A DNA stretch of 29,918 nt from Apostichopus parvimensis (GCA_000934455.1 KN883756.1:27022-56939); one strand, 5' to 3'. Numbered from the stretch's first letter, positions 10,038 to 18,900 are shown. Notes: a model not told the origin generated them from the sequence alone. A program made the numbers and translations.

Positions 10038-12471
10038 CCTATACACACACACACACCTACATAGATGAATATTAACCAGAAACTTCCATGAAATATTACT
10101 TTATGATCACAGGGGTTGACAGCCAGGTGTACCAGGTCAGACCCAGCGAAGAAGTGGCAATTTTTGACGGCTCACAAGGGTTCCAAAAGCAGTAAGGCCA
10201 GCAGGACAGAATGACAAACTATACAATTGTTATTCTTTGAGGGCATCATATATGCTTAAGGGGTTTCTTGTGGTAGAAATATTTCAACATATTTACATAG
10301 ATCCTTTGGATAAGGACCTATGTATACTGTGATGTTATATTAAATGTAAAATATTCCCAGTTTCAAGGGAGGGTTTAAACACAACTACAGTACACGCACT
10401 ACTGCCTGAGGATCAGGTCAAAAAGATTGACCGTGGCCGGATTGACCCATTTCGTGCACAATCATGTATTAGAATCTCACTATCTATCAGGAAGATATGT
10501 GTTGCTTTATCGGTGTGGCTTCATGAAAAAAGTTACACAGGGGCCTGTCTTCTTTTAAATATAAAAATAAATAAATGAGGATCTTGTGAGTTTAACAACA
10601 TCATGACAACATAACAACATCTAACAACATCATGACAATTGTCTACACTCTTATCTTGTTGCATTGGTGCTACAAACGTCAAAATGGTTGTAATTACCCG
10701 AGAAAGGACGGAATCAGGGAAAACCTCACAAACTAGAAGACTGAGTATGGAGAGTATAGCCAAAATAAGCTGCAGTGGAAGAAACAAATAAAAAACAAGT
10801 TAAATTTAATGACATTGTACAAGATCTGATGGTATTAATTCTGAAAAAGGATCTTGCATTTTTTGTCAAGAAAACCTCTTAGATTCACGAATTGCTTCTT
10901 AATAACTATATTTATAACAGCAAACGTCAAAGAGGCTGAGTTCAGAAAATTCTACTCTTGTGTTACCGTCCAGTTGTAAACACAGGACTGTGAGGTTTTA
11001 GAAACAGCATTAACAGCACAGTCTAGATTTACAGACTTTATCTTAATGTGACACTAAGTACAGTATCATATCAGTTCCTGCACTCTTGCCTGATACTACT
11101 GATGTGGTTCCCCTCATGACATAAATTTTATTACAAAGTGTTAGTCTCCTCGGATCCCCGGCCACGGGTGCTGTCATACCAGTCCTTTCTGGTTCAAGAA
11201 ACTTGAGAAGCTACCGTCTCTAAAATCACTGGGAATTTCTTTAAGGAACCTCTGAGAGACACTTCTGGGCAGTGATTTAGCCAGGACGATTCTCCGATGT
11301 GACATTCTGAATGATTGACCTGGGGGAGGGGTCTTTGGGCTGAGAATGCTTTCAATCAGTGAACAATAGTGCAACGTAAATCTGGCTCACTCTTCTCTGT
11401 GAGCGGTGCTCGTGATCGTTATCAGAAGCCACGAAGGTTGTGTTTAGAGTTGAGAAAGTGATTGATTGGAACAATAAATTCTTAGTAATTTTACTGAACC
11501 AAGTCATTACCTTGAAAAAAACACCAGTGTAGAAAGCCGCTCATCTGCGACATTCTATTATGTTTAGGCGACATTCTATTATGTTAATGTGACATTCTTT
11601 TATGTTATGCTAGTGTTTATGCGACAATGTTGCACAAATATGGGCTGGCTAAATCACTGCCTCTGCATGGTCAATGTAACGTAATTGCCTAATTCAAACA
11701 TAATGTGACATATATTCAAACTGACACATGTGGCGTGTAACAATCACAACTAACTACCTTTCAGCAATGATATGTTGCCTGCCGTTTACTTGGCAACTTT
11801 CTTTGTTCATCTCCTAGCTGCTTTGGATAAACATGTCAACATGTAACATGGGTTAGTATTGTTTTTCTCAAGGTTTTCAGGTTCTCCCCAAAAATTTCAG
11901 GATTCTTATAAGAATATATATCTACATGTTCAAGTACATACTTCAACCATCCTGCACTTTTGAATTATTGTCTTAAATACAGCTCACAAACCTGTCAGGA
12001 CAAAATATAACATACACAGACCATCTGTACCACCCACTAATATGATCCAAAATATTTTCACTTAGAAGAAAAAAATAAAATAAATAATGTTACACTGTAT
12101 AGTTGTCACTTTATAATTGACATAACTGAATAGCATTTAATTATACATTGCCATGAACTTTGTGTTTTTGTTCCTTTTATGTCTTGACTGCATTGTTTNN
12201 NNNNNNNNNNNNNNNNNNNNNNNNNNNNNNNNNNNNNNNNNNNNNNNNNNNNNNNNNNNNNNNNNNNNNNNNNTCAGGTAGAACTATACAATACAGTACC
12301 TGTCTGCTTATATCATAATAATATTACTTTCACTTAATTATTATTGACTTGAGTTGATCTGATCATCATTGCCCATATATGGTCAGACTTCTGCCAAAAT
12401 TAATTACCCGAAGGTAAATGAGTATTCAAAACCATGTAAATTACCTTGGCGATGATTGTGTTGGCCTTCAT
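2395..12471 (-). CDS. TNF-receptor-superfamily-like type I membrane protein, nine exons (gene-level entry)
   Basis: Joined exons, in transcription order: 12471-12445, 10769-10698, 9934-9849, 9420-9330, 8610-8550, 7836-7738, 4036-3880, 3163-3127, 2445-2395. Every junction uses GT/AG and phases agree, giving about 226 residues. Order: signal peptide (residues about 1-23), ectodomain with ten cysteines, Ser/Thr stalk (about 115-147), one transmembrane helix (about 154-180), a juxtamembrane Cys cluster, and a basic C-terminus. The module with C-x2-G-x-F-x6-C-x2-C matches the A1 half-module of TNF-receptor cysteine-rich domains, and the small ectodomain recalls BCMA, TACI or Fn14. Members of that family bind TNF-type ligands at the cell surface and signal through TRAFs or death domains; no death domain or clear TRAF motif is visible here. 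The gene model is strong from phase agreement; the family call is moderate; ligand and function are unknown. Another small Cys-rich membrane protein remains possible. The 3163 acceptor is uncertain. Confidence 0.72.
3127..3163 (-). CDS. TNFR-like gene, exon 8 (acidic tail; acceptor uncertain)
   Basis: The donor at 3127 (ATG|GTGAGT) is good. Two acceptors compete. GAGAGAG before 3163 keeps frame with exon 7 and gives ENPDSPSTDMTM. The first AG after the pyrimidine tract (GATAG, exon from 3174) gives GIERAKILILPART and then a stop inside this exon. The longer frame is listed because it joins in phase to a basic last exon, but the scanning rule favours the other. The two forms would differ only in the cytoplasmic tail. 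Confidence 0.45.
3880..4036 (-). CDS. TNFR-like gene, exon 7 (transmembrane and Cys-rich juxtamembrane segment)
   Basis: 157 bases, phase 1 in and phase 2 out; TTGACAG acceptor and GTAAGT donor. After DEAIPWFQID comes the hydrophobic helix IGIAASLVTLISLFCIIGCM, then LWMAYKM as a stop-transfer and QGPCTCQCEACKSCTG. Five cysteines within twelve residues directly inside the membrane suggest palmitoylation or metal binding. Reading on past the donor meets TAA at once, so the splice is needed to extend the tail. Confidence 0.75.
4430..4780 (+). repeat. Diverged TGACCT-rich repeat, two units
   Basis: CCCCTAATTGACCTTTGATC and GCCTCTAACTGACCTATGGT lie about 130 bp apart, each after a T-rich ATTGC stretch. 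Order resembles the dispersed unit at 22850-23070, at low identity. It lies in the intron between exons 6 and 7 of the TNFR-like gene. Confidence 0.4.
4870..4990 (-). mobile_element. Probable tRNA-derived SINE, family 3, with a partial second copy at 5170-5240
   Basis: Read on the minus strand, GGTCGGTTAGGGAGACGCAT and ATTTAAATCCCGGG resemble decayed A and B boxes of a tRNA head. The tail (AGGCTGGAAGTTCTCTCACT) is echoed in the same orientation at 5170-5240. It lies in the intron between exons 6 and 7 of the TNFR-like gene. Confidence 0.42.
5297..5385 (+). repeat. Two-copy tandem duplication, 51-bp period
   Basis: ATAAATAAAT, then GTTGCTTTCAACAACCCC and TTTTAA occur at 5297-5334 and 5348-5385, nearly identical. 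Recent local duplication in a TNFR-like intron. Confidence 0.75.
5883..5964 (+). repeat. Minisatellite of about 14 bp (GTAGTTGTAAATTT)
   Basis: About six degenerate units of GTAGTTGTAAATTT in a row. Intronic in the TNFR-like gene. Confidence 0.75.
6236..6599 (+). mobile_element. TTAA-flanked MITE, copy 1
   Basis: 364 bp flanked by TTAA (6232-6235 and 6600-6603). Ends are imperfect inverted repeats: AGGGTGTGAAGACTCGCGC at the left, and AGGCATTGAAGACTCGCCC read from the right end. No transposase. TTAA duplications are typical of Kolobok and piggyBac superfamilies; the AGGG-type termini look closer to Kolobok (inference). Intronic in the TNFR-like gene, antisense to it. Confidence 0.78.
6890..6906 (+). 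repeat. Poly(G) tract of 17 bases
   Basis: Uninterrupted G run after GTGTGC. Similar G or C runs occur near 8671, 9619, 9727, 17903 and 26945. Length is likely to be unstable and prone to sequencing error. Confidence 0.9.
7271..7624 (+). mobile_element. TTAA-flanked MITE, copy 2
   Basis: 354 bp with TTAA at 7267-7270 and 7625-7628, the same orientation as copy 1 and high identity through the interior (for example AATACCCACAGCACAGT). Its right end lies 114 bp from exon 6 of the TNFR-like gene, on that exon's downstream side. Confidence 0.78.
7738..7836 (-). CDS. TNFR-like gene, exon 6 (Ser/Thr stalk)
   Basis: Ninety-nine bases, phase 1 at both ends; AACAG acceptor and GTGAGG donor. It encodes a low-complexity stalk beginning ATPTETTVSLSSSSSPDQ, about 40% Ser plus Thr, as expected for an O-glycosylated spacer between a receptor head and the membrane. 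Symmetric 1-1 phases mean the exon could be skipped or duplicated without a frameshift. Confidence 0.68.
8550..8610 (-). CDS. TNFR-like gene, exon 5 (end of Cys-rich module)
   Basis: Twenty codons plus one base, phase 0 in and phase 1 out; CTTACAG acceptor and GTAAGA donor. Peptide ILFGGNYMNDRVCGGLPSTT supplies the last ectodomain cysteine and leads into the Thr/Ser stalk. Too short to be recognised on its own; accepted because its phases fit both neighbours. Confidence 0.65.
8737..8828 (-). mobile_element. TTAA MITE, truncated copy 3
   Basis: Minus-strand match to the family: TTAAAAGCATTGAAGACT, then GCCGGTAATCTGATCTAGTT, breaking off at CGATCCCAGAA. Only about 92 bp remain, with TTAA at 8829-8832. 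It carries the right-type tip joined to left-side interior, so it is rearranged rather than simply truncated. Confidence 0.65.
9330..9420 (-). CDS. TNFR-like gene, exon 4 (cysteine-rich module)
   Basis: One base plus thirty codons, phase 2 in and phase 0 out; AATAG acceptor, GTGAGT donor. The peptide starts GCCPCQQGSFMAWINKCSQC and goes on LPFRDCFGNE: seven of the ten ectodomain cysteines?six here plus a paired CC start?with the C-x2-G-x-F spacing of a TNFR A1 module, then Cys-x2-Cys and a further Cys. The loop between G-x-F and the next Cys is six residues, slightly longer than the usual four. This exon carries most of the family evidence. Confidence 0.75.
9849..9934 (-). CDS. TNFR-like gene, exon 3 (first ectodomain cysteines)
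   Basis: Twenty-eight codons plus two bases, phase 0 in and phase 2 out, with TTACAG acceptor and GTATGT donor. It starts EELAACIYWNDFDIDRC and continues with TAGYYKC, giving three cysteines ahead of the main module. A 41-bp TA run lies 60 bases upstream of its acceptor, in the intron. Confidence 0.7.
9994..10056 (+). repeat. (TA)n microsatellite followed by (AC)n
   Basis: A pure TA run of 41 bases at 9994-10034, a short spacer, then AC repeats at 10043-10056. It lies about 60 bases from the acceptor of TNFR-like exon 3. Confidence 0.9.
10592..10638 (+). repeat. Short 30-bp direct repeat (TAACAACATCATGACAA)
   Basis: The same 17 bases start at 10592 and 10622, separated by further AACAACAT units. 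It lies just downstream of TNFR-like exon 2 on the minus strand. Confidence 0.7.
10698..10769 (-). CDS. TNFR-like gene, exon 2 (signal-peptide core)
   Basis: Twenty-four codons, phase 0 at both ends, with a strong acceptor (pyrimidine tract then CTGCAG) and a GTAATT donor. It begins LILAILSILSLLVCEVFPDS, a hydrophobic core followed by a plausible signal-peptidase site near VCE/VFP. Alone the frame would need a non-ATG start, which supports splicing from the exon at 12445-12471. Confidence 0.65.
11270..11659 (+). mobile_element. hAT-type MITE with internal tandem repeats
   Basis: Perfect 15-bp inverted ends CAGTGATTTAGCCAG and CTGGCTAAATCACTG; the match extends two more bases outside. Candidate 8-bp target duplications CTTCTGGG / CCTCTGCA match at 5 of 8 positions. 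The interior (11550-11620) holds three to four copies of a 20-bp unit starting GCGACATTCT. No transposase. It lies in intron 1 of the TNFR-like gene; strand is arbitrary. Confidence 0.62.
11549..11612 (+). repeat. Tandem GCGACATTCTATTATGTT repeats inside the hAT MITE
   Basis: Three clear units of about 20 bp (the third begins GTGACATTC) plus a decayed GCGACAATG, placed between the MITE ends. Internal satellites of this kind are known in some hAT MITEs. Confidence 0.7.
12199..12273. other. Assembly gap (75 N)
   Basis: Run of N. It lies in intron 1 of the TNFR-like gene, 170 bases past the donor of the first coding exon. Confidence 0.99.
12445..12471 (-). CDS. TNFR-like gene, coding exon 1 (start codon, MKANTIIAK)
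   Basis: The ATG at 12471 has A at -3 and is followed by nine codons, MKANTIIAK, ending at a GTAATT donor in phase 0. It joins in phase to the hydrophobic next exon and completes a textbook signal peptide (basic n-region, then a Leu/Ile core), which is why this start was chosen. A CTGCAG at 12490-12495 could be the acceptor of a 5' UTR exon ending here; otherwise transcription starts nearby. No in-frame ATG exists in the next exon itself. Confidence 0.62.
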
Positions 12472-12736
12472 TATGTGGTTTGATTGCTGCTGCAGTATAT
12501 ACACAAAAGACAACTACGGATGATGAAGAGAATTAAAGAACAATCAGAATACACAGTTTAGTACTTTCATTGTTTGAAACTTTGTATTTTATTGAAAAAG
12601 GTGTTGATTAATCTAAACTGCAGGGAATGCAAAATCCGTTCCCAGTTCTAGCTTATTGCCTATCAGTGTCAAATCAGCACAAGTTTGGAGCTTTATATAC
12701 ATTGTAAAAGCAAACTTGTAATATGTCAGTACTTAA

Positions 12737-13080
12737 AGGGTGTGAAGACTCGCACAAAAAGAAAAGTCTCATGCCGGTAATCTGACCTAGTTTCGAATGA
12801 GGTGTAACAGAAGTGCTAGACACCACCATCGATCCCAGAAAATACACACACAGCTTGCTACCGCCAGTAATTAGACACTAGTGTACAGTCAGTACATATA
12901 CAGCTGCGGTCAATACCCACAGCACAGTGTATAAACGATACAGCGATGGACATCTCAGGTCCAGCTAAAGATAACAAGGTATCACGTTCCATTGCTGTCT
13001 GCACGAACAAAACGTCACTTGTAAGCAACAGAAAGTTAACTTTTTCAGATGGCATGCACGCAGTTTGGGGCAAGTCGCCT
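12737..13080 (+). mobile_element. TTAA-flanked MITE, copy 4
   Basis: 344 bp with TTAA at 12733-12736 and 13081-13084. The left tip AGGGTGTGAAGACTCGCAC is intact; the right tip is shortened to CAAGTCGCCT. It lies about 260 bp upstream of the TNFR-like start codon and so may sit in or near that promoter. Confidence 0.75.
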
Positions 13081-14265
13081 TTAAGCTCCCCACATGTACA
13101 CATACACAGATACTGTAGCTGTTACAGGCTAGTGAATAATCATTCAACATTACTTCTCCATGAATTTTATGGGGAAAGTCCACCTAAGATCCTGGGAGAA
13201 ATTTCAGGGGTGAGACCTAACGTTTCGCCCAACGTGACTAAAAAACTTTTAAAATCTCATTATCTATGATCACAATTACTTCTTACGAGAAACGCTAACA
13301 AAATGATGTATTTTGGTGAGCAAAGGTATACTTACATGTAGCAAAAGTTACAAGCATATCCATAACAGTCACAGTAGTAATGACTTCTACAACCTAAATG
13401 ATACTTTAATTCCTAACCACATTGGTATTTAACTTGCCTCCAGTTTGAAATACTCATTACATAAGGGGCATATTAAGTTTTGATATGGAAACTTTATCAG
13501 GATATTTTTTTAAATGTTGTAAATCCACCCAAAGGCTCATGTAAGAGTTAATTGAAACAGAGGACTGACAGCTGGTAACCGGCAACCTACATTTGTCTGA
13601 ACACATTCAATGTGAGTATATTTAAGATTTACTTTGATATTTCCACAGTACTCTATAGTCATTAGAGACAAGAATATGATTGACTGGCATAATTTGTCAT
13701 GAACAACGGTTTAATTGGCAGATTTGTTTTGAAAATATAATAACAGTGGCATATACAGGCTGATAACTTAGGCCCATGTGAGATAAATTTAAGCATATCT
13801 CAAAGATCAAACATTTTGTATCAATTTCAATCTTGAAAACGTGAACATTAATCACTTATATACATATTCTTGTTTTGCAACTGACTTAATATTTCTTCAC
13901 TTGGCTGCCCATGAGCCTTTATTAGTTTGATTTTATCATTTCCATCTTAAAGAATGTTTAAGTCTATTTTAATAAAATTTGTTGTTGACTGCCTATTTTG
14001 TTATGGCATTTGACCTTGAATTGATACTGCTAGGACTACAGTACATGCATCAACTGCATGATGGTTTTATCTGCAAGTTTCTGCCCAAAAAATCTGAATC
14101 TTTTTTTTTTCTGCGCATATCCACTGCTTCCCTTTTAATTCCTTGTGTAAATGTTTGCTTTACAGTGTGTAATTTCTTCAATTCCTCTAGGAGGAACGTT
14201 GGGAAGTGAGGGTATTAAAGGCCCAGCCTTGTCCTTTTGTTGGAAGGTCTAATGTATATAGTAAA

Positions 14266-14851
14266 GGCTTCATAATTGACGCACCCCCGTATTTGACGCA
14301 CCTTCAATTATTACTATAGCAACGATACAGCAGGCCACCTAAACTTTTTGCAGTCAAGCAGAATGACATATTTCATGAGTTTGAATCCATTTCAGCTATT
14401 TGCTGACCAAATTGTGGTATTTTGTAAGCTTTTAACACCCTCCCCCCAGTTTTGCACGTTTGTTGGACATTTGGAAATCTTACACCCTAAAAAAAACCAA
14501 CATTACCTCAATATGATAACGCTACTCTCTGGGACCTGACCTGTCTGAGCTTAGAGGCTCAGAGCATAGCAAACAGCATCTAAAGTCAATGGATGTATAC
14601 TAAGGCCTACACTACAGTTAGCTTATTGACGAATGTGTCAATTTAGGGGTATGTAAGAACTTGACACGGCAGACATTTTGTGGTCAAATTCTGCTCAATT
14701 GTACGGTGCATAAGCACAGAACCTTAAATATTTTGAGATCAGAACTTTTCTGAGGAACTACACATATGAAAAACACATACAGTTGAGTGATTTGGATTTT
14801 TCCTTGATAGACATCATTGATCAAATCCTTAAGTGCGTCAATTATGAGCCC
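14266..14851. mobile_element. Candidate TA-flanked MITE with CATAATTGACGCAC ends
   Basis: TCATAATTGACGCAC at 14270-14284 reappears inverted at 14833-14847. Outside the ends lie TATAGTA-like sequences. Structure resembles pogo/Tc1-type non-autonomous elements, but the boundaries are not sharp. Confidence 0.45.
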
Positions 14852-14871
14852 ACCATGCTATACTATATAGT

Positions 14872-15340
14872 CAGTATTGCTAATTTCGGAACACTGCCAA
14901 TTTCGGACACCCCTAAGAAATGCACGATTTCACCATGACAACCTACAGGAAGAGCCAAATTTCACCAAAAAGTACGAAATGACCCGTGTGCAGGTAAATA
15001 CTTACATATTTGTCAATAAAATGACGGAGATCTATGAAGTCTGTTATCATTACTGAAAGAGCAACTGCGCCACCAATTTTATCACCAGCGCCACGCTGTG
15101 GGACTGTGTGTCCGAAAATTAGCAATAGTCTAGCAAAGAAATACCAGTTCCACAATCACAAGAATCTTCTTGGAATACAACGTGAAAACAGTTTTCGGGA
15201 AAGAAAGTTTGGCCGTGTATCGTAATATAACACACTTCTCCCACCATATCAAGTATATTTTCAGGTGATTTATACCAGAAGATATAGTTTTGGGGTGTTT
15301 TAAGGCTTAGGTGTCCGGAATTAGAAGTGTCCATGCTATA
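14872..15340. mobile_element. Candidate TA-flanked MITE with TTCGGACACC ends
   Basis: The left end has CAGTATTGCTAATTTCGG and again AATTTCGGACACCCCTAAG; the right end, inverted, reads GGACACTTCTAATTCCGG and ACACCTAAG. Its right boundary CCATGCTATA is identical to the right boundary of the neighbouring element at 14266-14851, suggesting one family inserted twice. Confidence 0.42.
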
Positions 15341-16588
15341 TGTGATGTTTAGAAATTTTGTATTATAATGCATCTAGGCCTATGCAGAGCCTACTGCATG
15401 TACATGAAACAGAAGTGGCTTAAATTAAAGGCAGGTTCAAAGAAATTGAACAAAGATTCCAACTCATGAAACTCAACATATGATATACAGTAACTAATGC
15501 ATACATTTTTCATCCATCACAGTTGCCTAGCAGTGGCACTATAGTTATGTACAATTAGCTGATGATGCAAAAATTGTCAGAAAATAAGACAATTTTGGCC
15601 TGTAGGCCTACTGCCACTGGTTAATTTAATGTTAAGATAAGAAAGAACCCTTGAAAGCCCCAAAATAGCACATGTGAATCACAAATAGGCACCCATGAAG
15701 ACTCATTCTTATACTTAATTCAATGAGCCCAATGAGTGGCTAACATGACTTTGGTCGCACTGGTAACTCATAGCCTAATTTAGTCTCTAAAAGTCAGAGT
15801 TAGGCTAACGACACCCTGCCTACTGTATATACCCTGTACAGCTTTAGGCTAGTCTCGACAAACTGGTAAGTGGTGTAGTCTCATACTAAGTAGAATAGTT
15901 TGGCTAAGCGACAGATAATCTGTAACGAAACTTACTATTTACTGACACCTCATGCAAATTTCTTGTTGATGCCAAGTTGGTCCAGACAAAACAACAGGTT
16001 TGAATTGGTCCGCAGTACTTACTGAACTAGTTTTACGATATACATTTATTTTGTATACATCGTTCATACACTCACAGTTGTGTATTATGTCTATATCATG
16101 TATATATTATGTGTGTATGACTAGCTACGGGAAAATAAATCTAACAAACCCTACGTACGTTCCAGTTTCAGGCGGTACTTTGGAGGCTCGTCATAATTAA
16201 CCAATGATAATAGTAGTGTCAGGTTACTGAATATTAATACTCATTCATTTCACCAATCAAATATCGGGGGCTCGTAGCAGTTACACCAATAAAGCTGTAC
16301 TTTTATCAACTTTATTTATAATAGGTAAGGCACGTGATACCGCACCAATCAGCATTTGCCTGCAAATATTTACTATAGCGTAGTGTTCTGGTATTCGAAG
16401 TGGGGATCACGACCTTTTCTAGCATCACCAAATATTCACAGGAAACAAAGAATTGTCGATGCTTGAGGAGAAATCTTCACTATTAAAGTTTCAAAATATA
16501 GTAATAGCATTCTGCAACTTAGCATGAACCTTTATAAACTTATAAGAATTTCTCAAATGTAAGGGGTTGTACCTTTTCTTCAATTTAA

Positions 16589-16610
16589 AGGCATTGAAGA
16601 CTCACACCCT
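16589..16610 (-). mobile_element. 22-bp tip-to-tip remnant of the TTAA MITE
   Basis: TTAA, then AGGCATTGAAGACT joined to CACACCCT, then TTAA. These are the two outer tips of the MITE with everything between them gone, opposite in orientation to the adjoining full copy 5. Confidence 0.6.
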
Positions 16611-16614
16611 TTAA

Positions 16615-17008
16615 AGAGTGTGAAGTCTCTCGCACAAAGAAACGTCCAATGCCGGTAATCTGACCTAGTTTCGAATGAGGTGTAACAAAAGTGTTAGACA
16701 CCACCATCGATCCCAGAAAATACACACACAGCTTGCTATCGTCGGTAATTAGACACTAGTGTATGGTCAGTACATACAGCTGCGGTCAATACCCACAGCA
16801 CAGTGTACAAACGATACAGCGATGGACATCTAAGGTCCAGCTAAAGATAACAAGGTATCATGTTTCATTACTGTCTGCATTTTATAGCGACAAGAGAAAA
16901 ACTTCACTTGCAAGCAATGAGTGTTATTCACATTTGACTTCATGAATATTTACGGAGAGTTAACTTTTTCAGAGCGCGGTAGCAGTTAGGGGCAAGTCTT
17001 CAATGCCT
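16615..17008 (+). mobile_element. TTAA-flanked MITE, copy 5, with a 34-bp internal insert
   Basis: 394 bp with TTAA at 16611-16614 and 17009-17012. It follows the other copies except that 16917-16950 carries extra sequence found again at 17512-17549. Its left TTAA is shared with the tiny remnant at 16589-16610. Confidence 0.75.
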
Positions 17009-17871
17009 TTAAAGGGATGCAGTCGGTGTAAGCCTGGCGGTATGGGTGGTGTAGGCCAGTAATATTGATTGCCATTCGAAGTTTTACCAATAATTATACT
17101 GATGAATCACAACATTGAGTTGTTGACATTGAAATTTGCAGGAAGCTAACCCTTGATTTAAGGTTTCTGCCTTAGTTGTATAACAATTTATGTTCAGAAT
17201 TGGTTGGTATCGTACCAGGACAGATGTGCCTCATTAATGTATACGCTAGTTTTGTCAGATACTTGGAGCCTTCTACAGATCTTTGCATTGGTTGGCTCAA
17301 CTTTTTAAGAGATACATAAATAGGCCAATGATCATGATGATAATAGCAGCAGCATGTTTGTTCTTATAGGCTGGTGATTCTACAGAAGATACCATCACAA
17401 CTGTACTGCAGCAATGTCCCATTGTAATTTTCTAATTCGGTTTTCTGCCCAAGTGTTTTTTTTTCTTCCTTTTGTCATCTAGCTTGCATCAGCTTTGGAG
17501 ATCCGTCTTGAATGAGTGTTATTCACATTTATTTGACTTCATGAATATTCATTCTTCTATTCTATGCAGCAGCAACTGTGTGTATCGTGTGATAGCTGGG
17601 GTTTTTTCCCATTAATTATTAAATTTTCACTTTTCTATGTGTGTGTAAATTGTCCAACAGAATCACTAAGTATTAAAGGACTACTTTTCAGAAGTCATCC
17701 AAGATAGAGCTTGGACACAAAAAGTGCTAAACAACTTGATCCACTCTGAAACCAAGTCCTGTTATATCTGCAATGTAACCATGTAGAAGGGACATCAAAA
17801 TTGCAACGTCAAGTTTTCAAGGCTATATGTCATAGTTGGTAGATATTCAATGCTGAAAGCAGCTAGACACT

Positions 17872-18165
17872 GGTGCTGTTGCCGAGTGGAAAAAGGCAGT
17901 TTGGGGGGGGGGGGGGCATTTGAAGCAATGAGGCTTAACAATCGGGAGGTTCCGGGTTTGATTCCCGGCCGGGTCATATAGTGAGGTGGGTTTTTCATCC
18001 AAGAGCAAAGTCTACAGTTTTCCCATCTGAAATGTTGAATTGGAAGCCACCTGACATGTAAGTTGTAATCCATAAGCCCTTGAGGGTTTCTCCCACATTT
18101 GTGGTCGCTTAAGCATCGTAACAATAGATGCTGATTATTCTTACACTGGCAAGGCACTTAGCCAT
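17872..18165 (+). mobile_element. tRNA-derived SINE, family 2
   Basis: A box TTGCCGAGTGG at 17879-17889 and B box GGTTTGATTCC at 17955-17965 (one mismatch to consensus) surround a G-run, forming a Leu/Ser-tRNA-like head. The body (TTTTTCATCCAAGAGC and onward) is matched by a diverged copy at 28435-28680. Confidence 0.65.
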
Positions 18166-18900
18166 TGACCAGTCTAGACATAAACTCTTTGTAAGTCATT
18201 ACTATTATGCATTGATGGATATTTTAATTGTTGTCATAGATTATGACAAATTTTTGTGAGAAGGGGAGGGAAGGGTTTAAACCCTCCATAGGCCCACCAG
18301 ACCCTGCCTCTGTAGGCATGCCCTAAAACATAGACCAGCGTTATCACCAAAAAGTCTCACCCAACTGCATGATCTTTATAACTTTTATTATATTATTCAC
18401 TGTTTCTCAAAATCAGTTCTTTATATCATGTACCGTATATAAAGTTAACGAAAAAAAGAAAGGATTTCAAATTATGACTATGGGAGTTGGAAATAATTAT
18501 ACTTTGGATAGTTACATAGAAATCAGTGTTCATTATCACCAAAGGTAGCCAATGTTAACAATCATATGAACATTATGAAATATTACAACAGATATCACTC
18601 AGACTCTCATGAAATAGAGCCAATAAAAATAATTATGCTGCAGAATGCGAGGGAAAGTGTTTTGACGGAAAGTGTCACAACAATGCTAGACTATTGTCTT
18701 GTTCTTGTTTGTCATAGAGCATGTCATGAGTAACAAATATTACATACTGTATATTGAAAAAATATGAAGGAACTTTGACAAGATGTGATTGACATCTACT
18801 AATTTTTGGTATATACCTTTGAGGCGATATTTTTGTACTATTTGCTTTTGAATGTTTCCTGTATTTTAAATGTTTCATGTATATTATTTGTTTCAATTCC

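Larger units (their letters stand above)
13085..16588. other. Intergenic stretch, upstream of the TNFR-like gene
   Basis: Contains the two candidate TA-flanked elements at 14266-15340. The rest (13085-14265 and 15341-16588) shows nothing I can assign. A distal promoter or a non-coding first exon of the TNFR-like gene could be here but cannot be seen. Confidence 0.55.

Noticed and set aside
15010..15155. Minus-strand frame ending IDLRHFIDKY before GTAAGT, exon-like
   Set aside because: A stop lies just upstream without a convincing acceptor, no partner exons were found, and it lies inside a candidate MITE.
17795..18157. 120-codon minus-strand frame
   Set aside because: It is the reverse strand of SINE family 2 and includes its G-run; no protein character.
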